A stretch of DNA of 47,443 nt from an uncultured Anaerolineaceae bacterium (GCA_937920255.1 CALDSL010000336.1:1-47443), one strand, 5' to 3'; positions 31,417-40,092 are shown, counted from the first letter of the stretch. A program made the numbers and translations. The notes: generated by a model not told the origin, from the letters alone.

Positions 31417-31472
31417 TCATGCGACACTTGCTGGAATCAGGTGACATTTCCATCGATAAAAATGCGACGCGT

Positions 31473-31889
31473 TCATATAAACGCCTTTTTCTCCAGCGCC
31501 CAAAAGCGGAATAACCGGGGGAACACCTGCGTTTCCACCACCGCAGCCAACGTCGCTCCTGCGGCGTACATCAGGTAATCCAACGGGTCGAAGGTGGACC
31601 CCAGCACCGGGATTCCGAAATACTGGCAGGTCTCGGCGATGGAGGGGAGCAAAATCATTGCCGCCCATTTCACTCGCCAACGCATGAGACCCGGCAGCCA
31701 TTGTTCGTCGATACACAGAAGAAAATAGAAACCAAAGGGGAGGACAAGATCGGAGAAATAACTTTGGAAAAGGATGCGAACCGGCTCTTCAAAATATCTG
31801 CCGATGTCGACGATATGCGCCAGTGCAACCACCAGCATCATGCTGATGATCACCAAACGGCGTTTTGATCGCAACAGCGTATCACTCAT
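31473..31889 (-). CDS. VanZ-like small membrane protein
   Basis: A 138-residue protein with four predicted membrane helices. The C-terminal block AETCQYFGIPVLGSTFDPLDYLMYAAGA fits the VanZ-like pattern (E-x3-Q-xn-R/F-D-x2-D). VanZ family proteins are linked to low-level teicoplanin resistance and, in other lineages, to unknown envelope roles. It lies upstream of the HTH-DUF4870 gene in the same orientation. The family match is by pattern and the function is not known. Confidence 0.65.
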   Translation of the reverse strand: MSDTLLRSKRRLVIISMMLVVALAHIVDIGRYFEEPVRILFQSYFSDLVLPFGFYFLLCIDEQWLPGLMRWRVKWAAMILLPSIAETCQYFGIPVLGSTFDPLDYLMYAAGATLAAVVETQVFPRLFRFWALEKKAFI

Positions 31890-32363
31890 GGACTTGCTTC
31901 TACATCAACTTCGAATGCGCCATTTGCGTAGAACGACGTTGATTCATCAAGATCGAAGACATGATCTGTCTACTTCATAGGATAATCGCACCGAGGCGAA
32001 AATCCATCACCCATACAGCGTATTTCGGGGGTAGATAGATTGAACCGGCCATTGTTATCAACCGGCGTGCTCATCGAGCAATTGCAAGACTTTCTGCGGA
32101 TTGCGTGTAGTAAAAGCCGGTCGCGTTTAACGGGCCACGCAAAAAGATTTCACCGCGAAGAAGCGCATCGTCCCGGCGTCCTTCGGGAAAGAGCGCGAAG
32201 GACGCCGGGACGGTGCGCTTCTTCGCGGTTCGCTTTTGTGTGAATTATCATATAAGCAGATGGTTTCGTCCATTGGAACCTCCGGGATGAACCGGTCTGG
32301 TGATGGCCGCAACGATCGATATGAGAAAATGTGCTTTTCAGCTGTATCGCAGGACGGTGAGGG
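31890..32363. other. Intergenic region without a gene
   Basis: 474 nt between the VanZ-like gene and pgi. Apart from the long palindrome at 32152-32229 no coding frame, RNA gene or clear promoter was recognised. Confidence 0.6.
32152..32229. repeat. Inverted repeat with 34-bp arms
   Basis: 32152-32185 is complementary to 32196-32229 over 34 positions with a single G:T wobble and a 10-nt loop (GGAAAGAGCG). It is a cruciform-capable element downstream of pgi on the minus strand, similar in architecture but not in sequence to 20429-20509. Confidence 0.85.
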
Positions 32364-34016
32364 CTAATCCTTGGACTGCATCTGCTTGATGGCGTTGATC
32401 AACCCGTTGGTAGAAGCATCGTGGCTCTCAACCGGAGCGTCGCTCTTCAACTCTGGCAGGATCACCTTGGCCAACTGCTTGCCCAGCTCCACGCCCCACT
32501 GGTCAAATGAATTGACGTTCCAGATCGCGCCCTGGGTGAAGATCTTGTGCTCGTACAGCGCGATCAGCGAACCCAGCACCGCCGGCGTCAGCTTAGGGTA
32601 CAGGAAAGAATTGGTCGGCCGGTTGCCGGGGAAGGTTTTGTGCGGCACCAGCGCTTCCAATTTCTCACCGCTCAAGCCCTGCGCGAATAGCTCCGCGCGC
32701 GCTTCTTCGGGTGTCTTGCCCTTCATCAGCGCCTCGGTCTGGGCCAGGTAGTTGGACAGCAGGATGGGATGGTGGTCACCGCGCGGGTTGTGGCTCCCGG
32801 CCGCAGCCAGGAAGTCGCATGGAACCAGCTTGGTACCCTGGTGGATGAGCTGGTAGAACGCGTGCTGCCCGTTGGTGCCCGGCTGCCCCCAGATGACCGG
32901 CCCGGTGGTGTAGCCCGCCACCGGCTGCCCTTCGCGCGTGACGCCCTTGCCGTTGCTTTCCATGTCGCCCTGCTGGAAGTACGCCGGGAAATGCATCAGG
33001 TACTGGTCGTAAGGCAGGATGGCGTGCGACTGCGCCCCGAAGAAGTTGTTATACCAGATGCCCAGCAGGCCCATGAGAACCGGCAGATTCTCCTCGAACG
33101 GCGCGGTGCTGAAGTGCTCATCCACCGCGTGCGCGCCGCCCAGCAGTTCCTCGAAGGCATCCATGCCCAGGAAGAGCGCGATCGACAGCCCGATGGCTGA
33201 CCAGAGCGAGTAGCGCCCGCCAACCCAATCCCAAAAGGCGAACATGTTGCGCGGATCGATGCCAAATTGCCGCACCGCGGCGGTGTTGGTCGACATGGCG
33301 GCGAAGTGTTTGGCCACTGCCGCCTCGTCCCCTGCCGCAGTCAGGAACCATTCCCGCGCGGTTTGGGCATTGGTCATGGTTTCCTGGGTGGTGAAGGTCT
33401 TGGACGCCACCAGGAACAGCACACTTTCCGGGTTCACCAGCTTGAGCGTCTCGACCAGGTCGGTGCTGTCGACGTTGGAGACGAAGTGCACCCGCAGCCC
33501 TGGTTTGCCGTAGGGCTTCAGCGCTTCGCACACCATCTTCGGCCCCAGGTCCGAGCCTCCAATGCCAATGTTGACCACGTCGGTGATGGGCTGGCCGGTG
33601 TAGCCTTTCCACGCACCTGAGCGAACCTCTTCGCTGAAAGCGCGCATGTGCGCCAGCACTGCATTGACTTCCGGCATCACGTCGGCTCCATCCACCAGGA
33701 TGGGTCGGTTGGAGCGATTGCGCAGCGCCACGTGCAGCACGGCGCGCTGCTCGGTGTTGTTGTACTTCTCCCCACGGAACATGGCTTCGATCTTGCGCGC
33801 CAGATCGGCCTGCTGGGCCAACTCCAGCAGCAGCGTCACAGTCTTTTGGTTGATACGGTTTTTGGAGTAATCGAACAGGATCTCGCCCAGCCGCAGCGAG
33901 AAGCGCTCGAAGCGCTGCGGATCCTGCGCGAACAGGTCGCGCATGTGCACCCCCTCCATCTCCCGGTGGTGTTCCCGTAGCGCCTGCCATGCCGGTAAGT
34001 CGGTCAGTCCGGTCAT
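32364..34016 (-). CDS. pgi: Glucose-6-phosphate isomerase
   Basis: A 550-residue enzyme, the length of E. coli Pgi. It interconverts glucose-6-phosphate and fructose-6-phosphate. ATG 34016 follows AGGAG; an upstream open extension is ignored. Signature regions are IGIGGSDLGPKMVCEAL, VASKTFTTQETMTNA (sugar-phosphate loop), FWDWVGGRYSLWSAIGLSIA (family signature 1), the glutamate-bearing MESNGKGV, and the second signature GQHAFYQLIHQGTKLVPCDF. TFPGNRPTNSF near the C-terminus is also typical. It supplies the substrate of the tandem phosphofructokinase in this window. Monocistronic on the minus strand. Confidence 0.97.
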   Translation of the reverse strand: MTGLTDLPAWQALREHHREMEGVHMRDLFAQDPQRFERFSLRLGEILFDYSKNRINQKTVTLLLELAQQADLARKIEAMFRGEKYNNTEQRAVLHVALRNRSNRPILVDGADVMPEVNAVLAHMRAFSEEVRSGAWKGYTGQPITDVVNIGIGGSDLGPKMVCEALKPYGKPGLRVHFVSNVDSTDLVETLKLVNPESVLFLVASKTFTTQETMTNAQTAREWFLTAAGDEAAVAKHFAAMSTNTAAVRQFGIDPRNMFAFWDWVGGRYSLWSAIGLSIALFLGMDAFEELLGGAHAVDEHFSTAPFEENLPVLMGLLGIWYNNFFGAQSHAILPYDQYLMHFPAYFQQGDMESNGKGVTREGQPVAGYTTGPVIWGQPGTNGQHAFYQLIHQGTKLVPCDFLAAAGSHNPRGDHHPILLSNYLAQTEALMKGKTPEEARAELFAQGLSGEKLEALVPHKTFPGNRPTNSFLYPKLTPAVLGSLIALYEHKIFTQGAIWNVNSFDQWGVELGKQLAKVILPELKSDAPVESHDASTNGLINAIKQMQSKD

Positions 34017-34188
34017 CGTGGTCTCTCCTGATTTCTTTCCGAAATGGAAGTTAATTGATAGCTCATGCTTCTTACACATTCTACTCCACTCTGGCAGCGG
34101 TGGTTGAAATTCCAATAACGCGCATGATAAAATTTCCTGTACGGATGGTCTCGCATCGTTGCGTGGACGATCCATTTACAACTTGCCA

Positions 34189-34194
34189 TAGAAT
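34189..34194 (+). promoter_or_regulatory. Candidate -10 box of the guanidine-II riboswitch transcript
   Basis: TAGAAT places the transcription start near 34201, directly before the first riboswitch hairpin. The possible -35 (TGGACG, 34164-34169) is at a long 19-nt spacing. Confidence 0.35.
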
Positions 34195-34202
34195 ATGGCT
34201 CC

Positions 34203-34250
34203 GTTGGGACGACCCAATGCAGATCATCTTATGAAGAGGACGGCCTCTTC
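34203..34250 (+). promoter_or_regulatory. Guanidine-II (mini-ykkC) riboswitch
   Basis: Two small hairpins, each closed by G:C pairs and capped with an ACGR tetraloop: GTTGGG-ACGA-CCCAAT (34203-34218) and GAAGAGG-ACGG-CCTCTTC (34233-34250), with a 14-nt linker. This is the defining pattern of the mini-ykkC class. The ribosome site AAAGGAG (34252-34258) of the SMR gene starts 1 nt after the second stem, consistent with translational control by free guanidine. Confidence 0.9.
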
Positions 34251-34266
34251 GAAAGGAGCGTATGGT

Positions 34267-34587
34267 ATGGCGTGGGTTCTTCTATTCATCGCGGGGCTGC
34301 TCGAAATGGTGTGGGCGCTTCTGCTGAAACAGTCCGAAGGTTTTACGCGGCCGCTTCCGACCGCCGGATTTGTGGTCAGCCTGTTTTTTAGCATGTTCTT
34401 GCTGGCGCAGTCGCTCAAAACACTACCCGTTGGTTCGGCTTACGCGGTCTGGACGGGCATCGGCGCCGCGGGGACGGCGATTGTGGGCATGCTGTGGCTG
34501 GGTGAGTCACGGGATGTGGTGAAGCTGATTTCCCTGGTCCTGCTGCTCGCCGGCATCGTCGGGCTGCGGCTGACGAGCACACACTGA
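34267..34587 (+). CDS. gdx: SMR-family guanidinium exporter (Gdx/SugE type)
   Basis: A 106-residue, four-helix membrane protein. ATG 34267 is 8 nt from AAAGGAG; an ATG 5 nt earlier is out of frame. The opening WVLLFIAGLLEMVWALLLK carries the central ion-coupling Glu and matches SugE/Gdx, as do GFTRPLPT, SLKTLPVGSAYAVWTGIGAAG and WLGESRDVVKLISLVLLLAGIVGLRL. SugE-type SMR proteins work as antiparallel dimers exchanging guanidinium for protons. The guanidine-II riboswitch in the leader independently supports this substrate. Single-gene transcript ending at a terminator. Confidence 0.93.
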   Translation: MAWVLLFIAGLLEMVWALLLKQSEGFTRPLPTAGFVVSLFFSMFLLAQSLKTLPVGSAYAVWTGIGAAGTAIVGMLWLGESRDVVKLISLVLLLAGIVGLRLTSTH

Positions 34588-34607
34588 TCCACTCGATACG
34601 CCTGTAG

Positions 34608-34647
34608 AACAACAGGGGCGGGTCAAAATCCCGCCCTTGTTGTTTAG
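34608..34647. terminator. Terminator between gdx and the converging small-protein gene
   Basis: AACAACAGGGGCGGG (34608-34622), loop of 7, CCCGCCCTTGTTGTT (34630-34644), one mismatch; TTT follows. The stem is symmetrical enough to serve both strands. Confidence 0.75.
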
Positions 34648-34676
34648 GGTTGTTTATTCAATTCCACCGGCGTGGA

Positions 34677-34841
34677 TTACTTCGCCCAGCGGCTGGTAAG
34701 GGATAGCAGCATGGCAATCGCGATCACAACCAGCCCGGCGCCCCACAAGGGCGCGGAGTCGGATCCCAGGCCGGCGACCAATAACGCCAGGGCGGTCAGG
34801 ATCAGCCCGGCTGCGATGAGATACAGGCGTTTCTTTGTCAT
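34677..34841 (-). CDS. 54-residue two-helix membrane protein (lactate-permease partner 3)
   Basis: A very short gene. Start codon ATG 34841 follows CCGGAGG; stop TAA at 34679-34677. Product: a basic start MTKKRLYL, helix one (AAGLILTALALLVAGL), a short polar turn GSDSAPL, helix two (AGLVVIAIAMLLSL), ending TSRWAK. It starts 12 nt after the stop of the third lactate-permease-family gene. The other two permease genes are followed by equally placed two-helix proteins (40163-40375 and 36570-36788), which is the main reason to accept it. Perhaps a permease subunit or assembly factor; no known family recognised. Confidence 0.75.
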   Translation of the reverse strand: MTKKRLYLIAAGLILTALALLVAGLGSDSAPLWGAGLVVIAIAMLLSLTSRWAK

Positions 34842-34853
34842 ACATGCCTCCGG

Positions 34854-36566
34854 TTATTGCAGCAGGTAAATCGCCAGCATGGCGGCGGACACCAGCAGCC
34901 CTGTGATTATCGACCAGGGCAGCGCTTTGGCGAGGATATCGCCCAACCTGTTTGGAATACCCGCCACGGTCGCGCCCATCAGCGCATCGCCGGGGGCCAG
35001 GGCGTTCCCAACTGCTCCGCCAGCCCCTTGCCCTGCGACAATTAATTCAGGAGATAGGCTCTGCGCTTCCGCGGCGGTAAACTGAAGCGGGGCAAACAGC
35101 ACATTGGAAGCGGTGTTCGAGGATGTGGTGAGCGAGCCGAGTATCCCCAGGAAGTTGCTCAGACCGACGTATACTACCGGGGATGCGACCTGTACCACGC
35201 CGAGCGCGAGCACGGTAATTTCGCCGGAATGATCCATCACCTTGCTCAAGATCATCAGCGCTGTGATCGCCGTCGTTGCCGGCAGGGCGTCTTCGGCGGA
35301 TCGCGACAGGATTGCGCCGGGTGTATCTTCGGGATCAAATGCGCCTCGGCTGCGGTACACCAGATAGCCAACCAGCGCCGCGATCAGTAGCAGGGTGCCC
35401 GGATGCGTCAGGGGCGTAAAGGCCGCATAGGCCTCTTCGGCAGATTGAGATACGCCATACCCGGTTTGCGTTTGCGGGAAGGGCAGCCCGACCGATACCT
35501 GCTCCAGGGCCTGATTGATCGGCGGGACGAGCAGTGCGGCTACCGCCAGAACCGCCAGCACGATGTAGGGGGTAAACGCCAGCAGGAGCGACATGCCGCC
35601 TTCTTTTTCGCGCAGGCCACCCGCGCTGACACCACCTCCGCTGCGCGCGCGCTCCAGCGCGGCTGACTGCGCCTCACGGTTGCGGCTCTCAGCCTCCTTC
35701 CGGTTTTCTTCGTGGAACGTGCGAATGCCCTCCTCGGTGAAGATATCCTGCGGCTCGTCTTCGTCCTGCTGGCGGTAGAAACCCCAGCGGTTCAGCGCGA
35801 AAAGGCCGAACAGAGCCGCGGCATTGGCCAGAAACAGGCCAATGGTGGGCACGATGGGCACCAGCAGTAACTGCAGCCCACCCTGGATGAGCGATATGAC
35901 CAGGATAGCCGGCGCCGCGCGCTTGAGGGCCCAGGCTTTGCCGTAGAACCAGGCAACGGCCAACCCGGCCGTCAGGTTGGGGATCCACACGAGCAGTGAT
36001 GTATAACGCAGCATCAGGGTTTCATCGGCAAGATTGACCACCGATTGGGTCGCCAGCCAGTTCGCGCCCAGCGAGCCAAACATATTCGCCCACGCCGCGC
36101 CGATCATCGGCAGCAGGACCGCGAAAAGCGGTTTGACCCCCAGGCCGATCAGCAGTGGAGTTGTCACGGCCAGCGGCGTGCCAAATCCGGCGATGCTCTG
36201 GATGAACGGCGCCAGCACCCACGAGAATGCCAGCACCACCAGAAGCCGGTCCGGCATCAGGCGGCGCAATCCGCGTTGCATGGCATCAAACGAGCCGGCT
36301 TCGTTGGAGACGTTGTAAAGGATCAGCGCCGGCCAGATGACGTACAGAACGAAAATCGCATCCCAAATGCCTTTCCCCGCAGCCACAGCCAGGGTATAGA
36401 GGGAGGTGCGGAAAAACAGCATCGCGACCAGCACAGCCAAAATCAGCGCGATGGGCGCCGCGGCGCTGGTAGACCACTGCCGCCAGACCAGCAGCGCCAG
36501 AAGGATCAGTATGGGTAGAAAGGATACCAGCCAGGTAAGCAGGGTGACAGGTAGTTCGGTTTCCAT
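34854..36566 (-). CDS. L-lactate permease family transporter (copy C)
   Basis: A 570-residue protein with 12 or more membrane helices, LctP type (TC 2.A.14). FIQSIAGFGTPLAVTTPLLIG is the family's substrate-loop motif, repeated in spirit by SSNTASNVLFAPLQ and AGQGAGGAVGNALAPGDALMG in the second half. A 75-residue charged cytoplasmic loop (about 250-320) with EEGIRTFHEENRKEAESRNR splits the halves. Family members take up lactate or glycolate with protons. Here Thr replaces Ala in GFGTP and the gene sits in an operon with gamma-glutamyltransferase, so another carboxylate is possible. It starts 3 nt after the stop of the preceding small gene and is followed by its own 54-residue partner. Confidence 0.9.
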   Translation of the reverse strand: METELPVTLLTWLVSFLPILILLALLVWRQWSTSAAAPIALILAVLVAMLFFRTSLYTLAVAAGKGIWDAIFVLYVIWPALILYNVSNEAGSFDAMQRGLRRLMPDRLLVVLAFSWVLAPFIQSIAGFGTPLAVTTPLLIGLGVKPLFAVLLPMIGAAWANMFGSLGANWLATQSVVNLADETLMLRYTSLLVWIPNLTAGLAVAWFYGKAWALKRAAPAILVISLIQGGLQLLLVPIVPTIGLFLANAAALFGLFALNRWGFYRQQDEDEPQDIFTEEGIRTFHEENRKEAESRNREAQSAALERARSGGGVSAGGLREKEGGMSLLLAFTPYIVLAVLAVAALLVPPINQALEQVSVGLPFPQTQTGYGVSQSAEEAYAAFTPLTHPGTLLLIAALVGYLVYRSRGAFDPEDTPGAILSRSAEDALPATTAITALMILSKVMDHSGEITVLALGVVQVASPVVYVGLSNFLGILGSLTTSSNTASNVLFAPLQFTAAEAQSLSPELIVAGQGAGGAVGNALAPGDALMGATVAGIPNRLGDILAKALPWSIITGLLVSAAMLAIYLLQ

Positions 36567-36569
36567 AAT

Positions 36570-36788
36570 TTAGCACTCCCCCCGCTCGCCTTCTTTTTCC
36601 TGCTGCGCCTCGAGCATCCTGGTCAGCAGGGGAACAGCCAACCCCAGGGAGAGCAGGACGATACCAAACCACATCAATCCGGAACGGACCGGGTCGTCTA
36701 CGGTTGCCATGTAGATCACAACCGCGCCAATCAGAACCATCAGGGCGCCCAGACCCATTTGCCAGACACGTTGTCGATACCAGGGCAT
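36570..36788 (-). CDS. 72-residue two-helix membrane protein (lactate-permease partner 2)
   Basis: MPWYRQRVWQMGLGALMVLI begins helix one, VDDPVRSG is the turn, and LMWFGIVLLSLGLAVPLLT is helix two, with a charged C-terminal tail (EAQQEKEGERGEC). The ATG is 1 nt after the stop of permease copy B, and the ribosome site GGAGGAGG lies inside the permease end, so translation is coupled. Same layout as the small genes after copies A and C. Function unknown. Confidence 0.85.
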   Translation of the reverse strand: MPWYRQRVWQMGLGALMVLIGAVVIYMATVDDPVRSGLMWFGIVLLSLGLAVPLLTRMLEAQQEKEGERGEC

Positions 36789-36789
36789 A

Positions 36790-38442
36790 TTAACCTCCTC
36801 CCGGAATCAAAATGGCTGTGATTACCGCGATTGCTCCAATGAAGACCAGTGAAACCAGCACATAACGTAAATTGGTGCGGATGATTTCCCCCATCCGCTC
36901 TGAAACCCCCACGGAACCGGATCCCAGCAGGACAATACCGGGAGCAATGGCGTTCCCGATAGCTCCGCCGGCGGTCTGCGCCGCCAATACAGCCACCTGG
37001 GAGATATTCAGCGCCAGAGCCGTGCCCTCTTGCAGCGGGCCAAACAGGATATTGGACGACAGGTTGCTGGATGTCATAAACGAGCCCAGCACGCCAACCA
37101 GCGGGGCCAGGAACGCATACACCATCCCAGGGGCAACCAGAGCAATGCCCTGCGCCAGCACCTGGGTCTGACCGGAACCTTCCATGACTTTCGCCAGCGG
37201 AATGAGCGCGAAAAGCGCCACCGCGGAGGGAATGCTGGTACGAATGGTATCGACCAGAATCCCTGTGATCCGGCCCGAGCGAATTTCGCCTTTGCTGCGA
37301 AAGAGGAAGTAGGCAAAAATGGCGGCGAGCAGCAAAAACGTTCCCGGGTGGGTCAACGGAGCAAACTGGCGGTAAGGATCGCTGCCTTCCACGACCAGTC
37401 CAAGACCGGTTTCAAGCCGCGGAAAAGCGAAGCCAAGCTGCACGCCATTGAGCAACTGGTTGACCGGGTTGATCAACAGGGCGACGACGATCAAGGCGAT
37501 CAGCACCAGGTAGGGCGACAACGCTACCGGCAGCGACATCTCCTGTTCTTCATGGCCCACGGCGGCTTCAGCGCGTTGTTCCCAGTCTTCGTCATCCTCC
37601 AGTTCGCCGGGTTTCATGATCTCACTTTCGGTAACCTCGGTATCTTTCCGGTACCACGGAGAACGGCTTAAGACAAAGACAGCCGCCAGCGCCAGCGTTC
37701 CGGGCACAAAGTTGGCCAGGGTGGGAGCGATGGGCGCCAGCAGTAATTGACCCCCGCCATGGATAAGCCCGATGATCAGGACGGCGGGCAGGCTTTCCAT
37801 CAGCCCTTTGCGGCGTCCGAACATCCAGGCGATCAGCAAACCCGCGAACACATTGGCGGCCAGCAGCATCACCGCGGCTGCCATGGCTGTCGCGTCGTGG
37901 TTCTGCATTTCCGTCACGGCGGCCAGGCCTTCCCAGGCAACGCCCAACGTGCCAAAGGTATTCGCCCAGGTGTGGCCGGTGAGGGCGATTACGACAGCCC
38001 AAAACGGTTTGACGCCAAACGCCACCAGTAGTGGCGCGGTCACCGCGGCTGGCGCGCCAAATCCGGTGATGCCCTGGAGAAAGCTGGAAAAGACCCAACC
38101 AATTGCCAGCACATGGATCAACTCATTTTGGGTATACGACTCGATCCCACGCCGTATGGCCTGAAACGATCCGGCTTCCTTGGATACTTCATACAACAGC
38201 AACGCCGGAACGATGACATACAGGATAAATAGCGCATCCCAGATGCCCTTTACCGTTTGCAGTGCCATCATGCGCACCGGTGTCGAAAACAGGGTGAGAG
38301 CGATGATTACCGCGATGAAGAACCCAACCGGGGCGGCCGAAGCGGCTTTCCAGTTACGGCCGATCAGCAAATACAGGATCGCGACGATTGGCAGCAACGC
38401 TGCCAGCCAGCGTACAAACGTTACGTCAATATTTGGTTGCAT
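36790..38442 (-). CDS. L-lactate permease family transporter (copy B)
   Basis: A 550-residue LctP-type permease. FLQGITGFGAPAAVTAPLLVAFG and the second-half counterparts SSNLSSNILFGPLQEG and AAQTAGGAIGNAIAPGIVLLG are diagnostic. WDALFILYVIVPALLLYEVSKEAGSFQAIR aligns with the WDAVFILY blocks of copies A and C. The central loop is acidic (ESEIMKPGELEDDEDWEQRAE). It lies between the gamma-glutamyltransferase gene (25 nt upstream) and its small partner. It differs clearly from A and C, so the three are old paralogues rather than recent duplicates and may carry different substrates. Confidence 0.92.
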   Translation of the reverse strand: MQPNIDVTFVRWLAALLPIVAILYLLIGRNWKAASAAPVGFFIAVIIALTLFSTPVRMMALQTVKGIWDALFILYVIVPALLLYEVSKEAGSFQAIRRGIESYTQNELIHVLAIGWVFSSFLQGITGFGAPAAVTAPLLVAFGVKPFWAVVIALTGHTWANTFGTLGVAWEGLAAVTEMQNHDATAMAAAVMLLAANVFAGLLIAWMFGRRKGLMESLPAVLIIGLIHGGGQLLLAPIAPTLANFVPGTLALAAVFVLSRSPWYRKDTEVTESEIMKPGELEDDEDWEQRAEAAVGHEEQEMSLPVALSPYLVLIALIVVALLINPVNQLLNGVQLGFAFPRLETGLGLVVEGSDPYRQFAPLTHPGTFLLLAAIFAYFLFRSKGEIRSGRITGILVDTIRTSIPSAVALFALIPLAKVMEGSGQTQVLAQGIALVAPGMVYAFLAPLVGVLGSFMTSSNLSSNILFGPLQEGTALALNISQVAVLAAQTAGGAIGNAIAPGIVLLGSGSVGVSERMGEIIRTNLRYVLVSLVFIGAIAVITAILIPGGG

Positions 38443-38466
38443 TTCCGTCCCCTTACCAATAATCTT

Positions 38467-40092
38467 CTAGCGTCCGACCGCCATGCCCTCGCCGCGCGGG
38501 TCGGCAGCGCCGTTCAGCACGCCGGTTTCCCGCTCGATCCAGATGGCCTGGGCATGGCCCATCGTTTGCGACCAGTCCATCATCATCTCCACATCATGAC
38601 CCCGCCGCGAAAGCTCATTGGCAATCCCATCCGGGATGCGTCCTTCCAGTTTGAGCGTGCGTGATTCCTGGCCCCAGGTACGGCCAAACAGCCAGCGCGG
38701 CGCCTCGATTGCTTCCTGCGGGTTCATGCCGAAATCGTCCATGCGGGTTAGCATCGCCACCTGGGATTGGGGCTGGCCTTCACCGCCCATCGTGCCAAAC
38801 GCCAGCACAGGAACACCATCCTTGAGCGCCATTGCCGGGATAATGGTGTGGAAGGTGCGTTTTCCTGGGGCGAGCACGTTGGCTTTTTCAGGATCGAGCG
38901 AGAAGAACGAACCGCGGTTTTGCAGCAGGATCCCCGTTCCCGGTGGCATGTAGGCCGAGCCGAATTCGTAATACACGCTCTGGATCAGCGAAACCACCTG
39001 GCCGTCATCGTCCACGGCGCACATATAGACCGTATCCCCACCATCCAGACCGGGGGCCAATTGGTCATCGGGCGTCGCGCGTTGCATATCAATCTGCGAC
39101 GCGCGCTGGCTGGCGTACTCTTTCGACAAGAGCCGCTCCACCGGAATATCGATGAACGTCGGGTCAGTCACCCAGCGATCGCGGTCAGCAAAGGCCAGTT
39201 TGATCGCTTCGGCGATGAGGTGATAATAGCCGGCGCTGCCTTCGCCGATGGCTGGAAGGTCAAAGTTTTCCAGGATATTGAGAATCATCAGCGTGGCGAT
39301 GCCCTGCGTGTTGGGCGGCAATTCCGTGACTTCATAACCCCGATAGGTGGTCCTCAGCGGCTCGACCCAATCGGAGGTATGGGCGGCAAAGTCGTCTGTC
39401 GTGAGGATACCGCCGGCGCTTTGCAATCCGCGCACAATTTTCTCGCCCAGCTTGCCCCGGTAGAAGATATCCGCGCCGCCTTCCGCGATCATGGAGAAGC
39501 TCTCAGCCAGGTCAGGCTGGCGCAAGATGCGCCCCGCCTTAACCGGCCGGCCATCCGGCAGGAAAATCTGCGCAGTGCTCTCATAGGGTTGCAGCGTGCT
39601 GGCGTAGCCAGCAATGTAGTCGGCGAATTTTGGCGTGAGCGGAAAGCCGCCGGCGTGTTCAATTGCCGGCTGAAACAACGATTTCCAAGGGAGCTTGCCG
39701 TAACGCTGGTGGAGTTGGTGCCAGCCGTCCACCACGCCGGGCACCGTGATGGCTGCCAGCGGGCCGCGCGATGGTAATGGATTGTGCCCTTTCGTTTGGA
39801 AAAAGTCCGGCGTGGCTTGCTGACCGGAACGCCCCGAAGCATTGAGCGCTTCCACCTTGCCCGTTTTAGGATCCCAAACCTGGGCAAACAGATCACCGCC
39901 CAACCCGGCCATGTGGTTGTAAACCACCGCAAGCACGGCGTTGGTGGCGATGATGGCGTCTACAGCCGAACCACCTCTTTCCAGCATGGCATGACCTGCC
40001 AGGCTGGCCAGATAGTGCGATGCTGCAACCATGTGCTTTGTGCCCATCACTACCGGGCGCCCAGTGCTGTAAGCATACGTTCTTGATTTCAT
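38467..40092 (-). CDS. ggt: Gamma-glutamyltransferase-family protein, no signal peptide
   Basis: A 541-residue Ntn-hydrolase. The precursor would self-cleave before Thr354 (GGDTVYMCAVDDDGQVVSLIQS), the catalytic nucleophile. MAGLGGDLFAQVWDPKTG and NASGRSGQQATPDFF are large-subunit signatures, and FGTMGGEGQPQSQ supplies the oxyanion-hole glycines. The N-terminus is polar with no export signal, so it should be cytoplasmic like the YwrD-type branch, not the periplasmic glutathione-degrading GGT. The family cleaves gamma-glutamyl or other N-acyl bonds. Placement between lactate-permease-family genes suggests it processes an imported compound. An AAGGAGG site precedes the ATG. Confidence 0.92.
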   Translation of the reverse strand: MKSRTYAYSTGRPVVMGTKHMVAASHYLASLAGHAMLERGGSAVDAIIATNAVLAVVYNHMAGLGGDLFAQVWDPKTGKVEALNASGRSGQQATPDFFQTKGHNPLPSRGPLAAITVPGVVDGWHQLHQRYGKLPWKSLFQPAIEHAGGFPLTPKFADYIAGYASTLQPYESTAQIFLPDGRPVKAGRILRQPDLAESFSMIAEGGADIFYRGKLGEKIVRGLQSAGGILTTDDFAAHTSDWVEPLRTTYRGYEVTELPPNTQGIATLMILNILENFDLPAIGEGSAGYYHLIAEAIKLAFADRDRWVTDPTFIDIPVERLLSKEYASQRASQIDMQRATPDDQLAPGLDGGDTVYMCAVDDDGQVVSLIQSVYYEFGSAYMPPGTGILLQNRGSFFSLDPEKANVLAPGKRTFHTIIPAMALKDGVPVLAFGTMGGEGQPQSQVAMLTRMDDFGMNPQEAIEAPRWLFGRTWGQESRTLKLEGRIPDGIANELSRRGHDVEMMMDWSQTMGHAQAIWIERETGVLNGAADPRGEGMAVGR

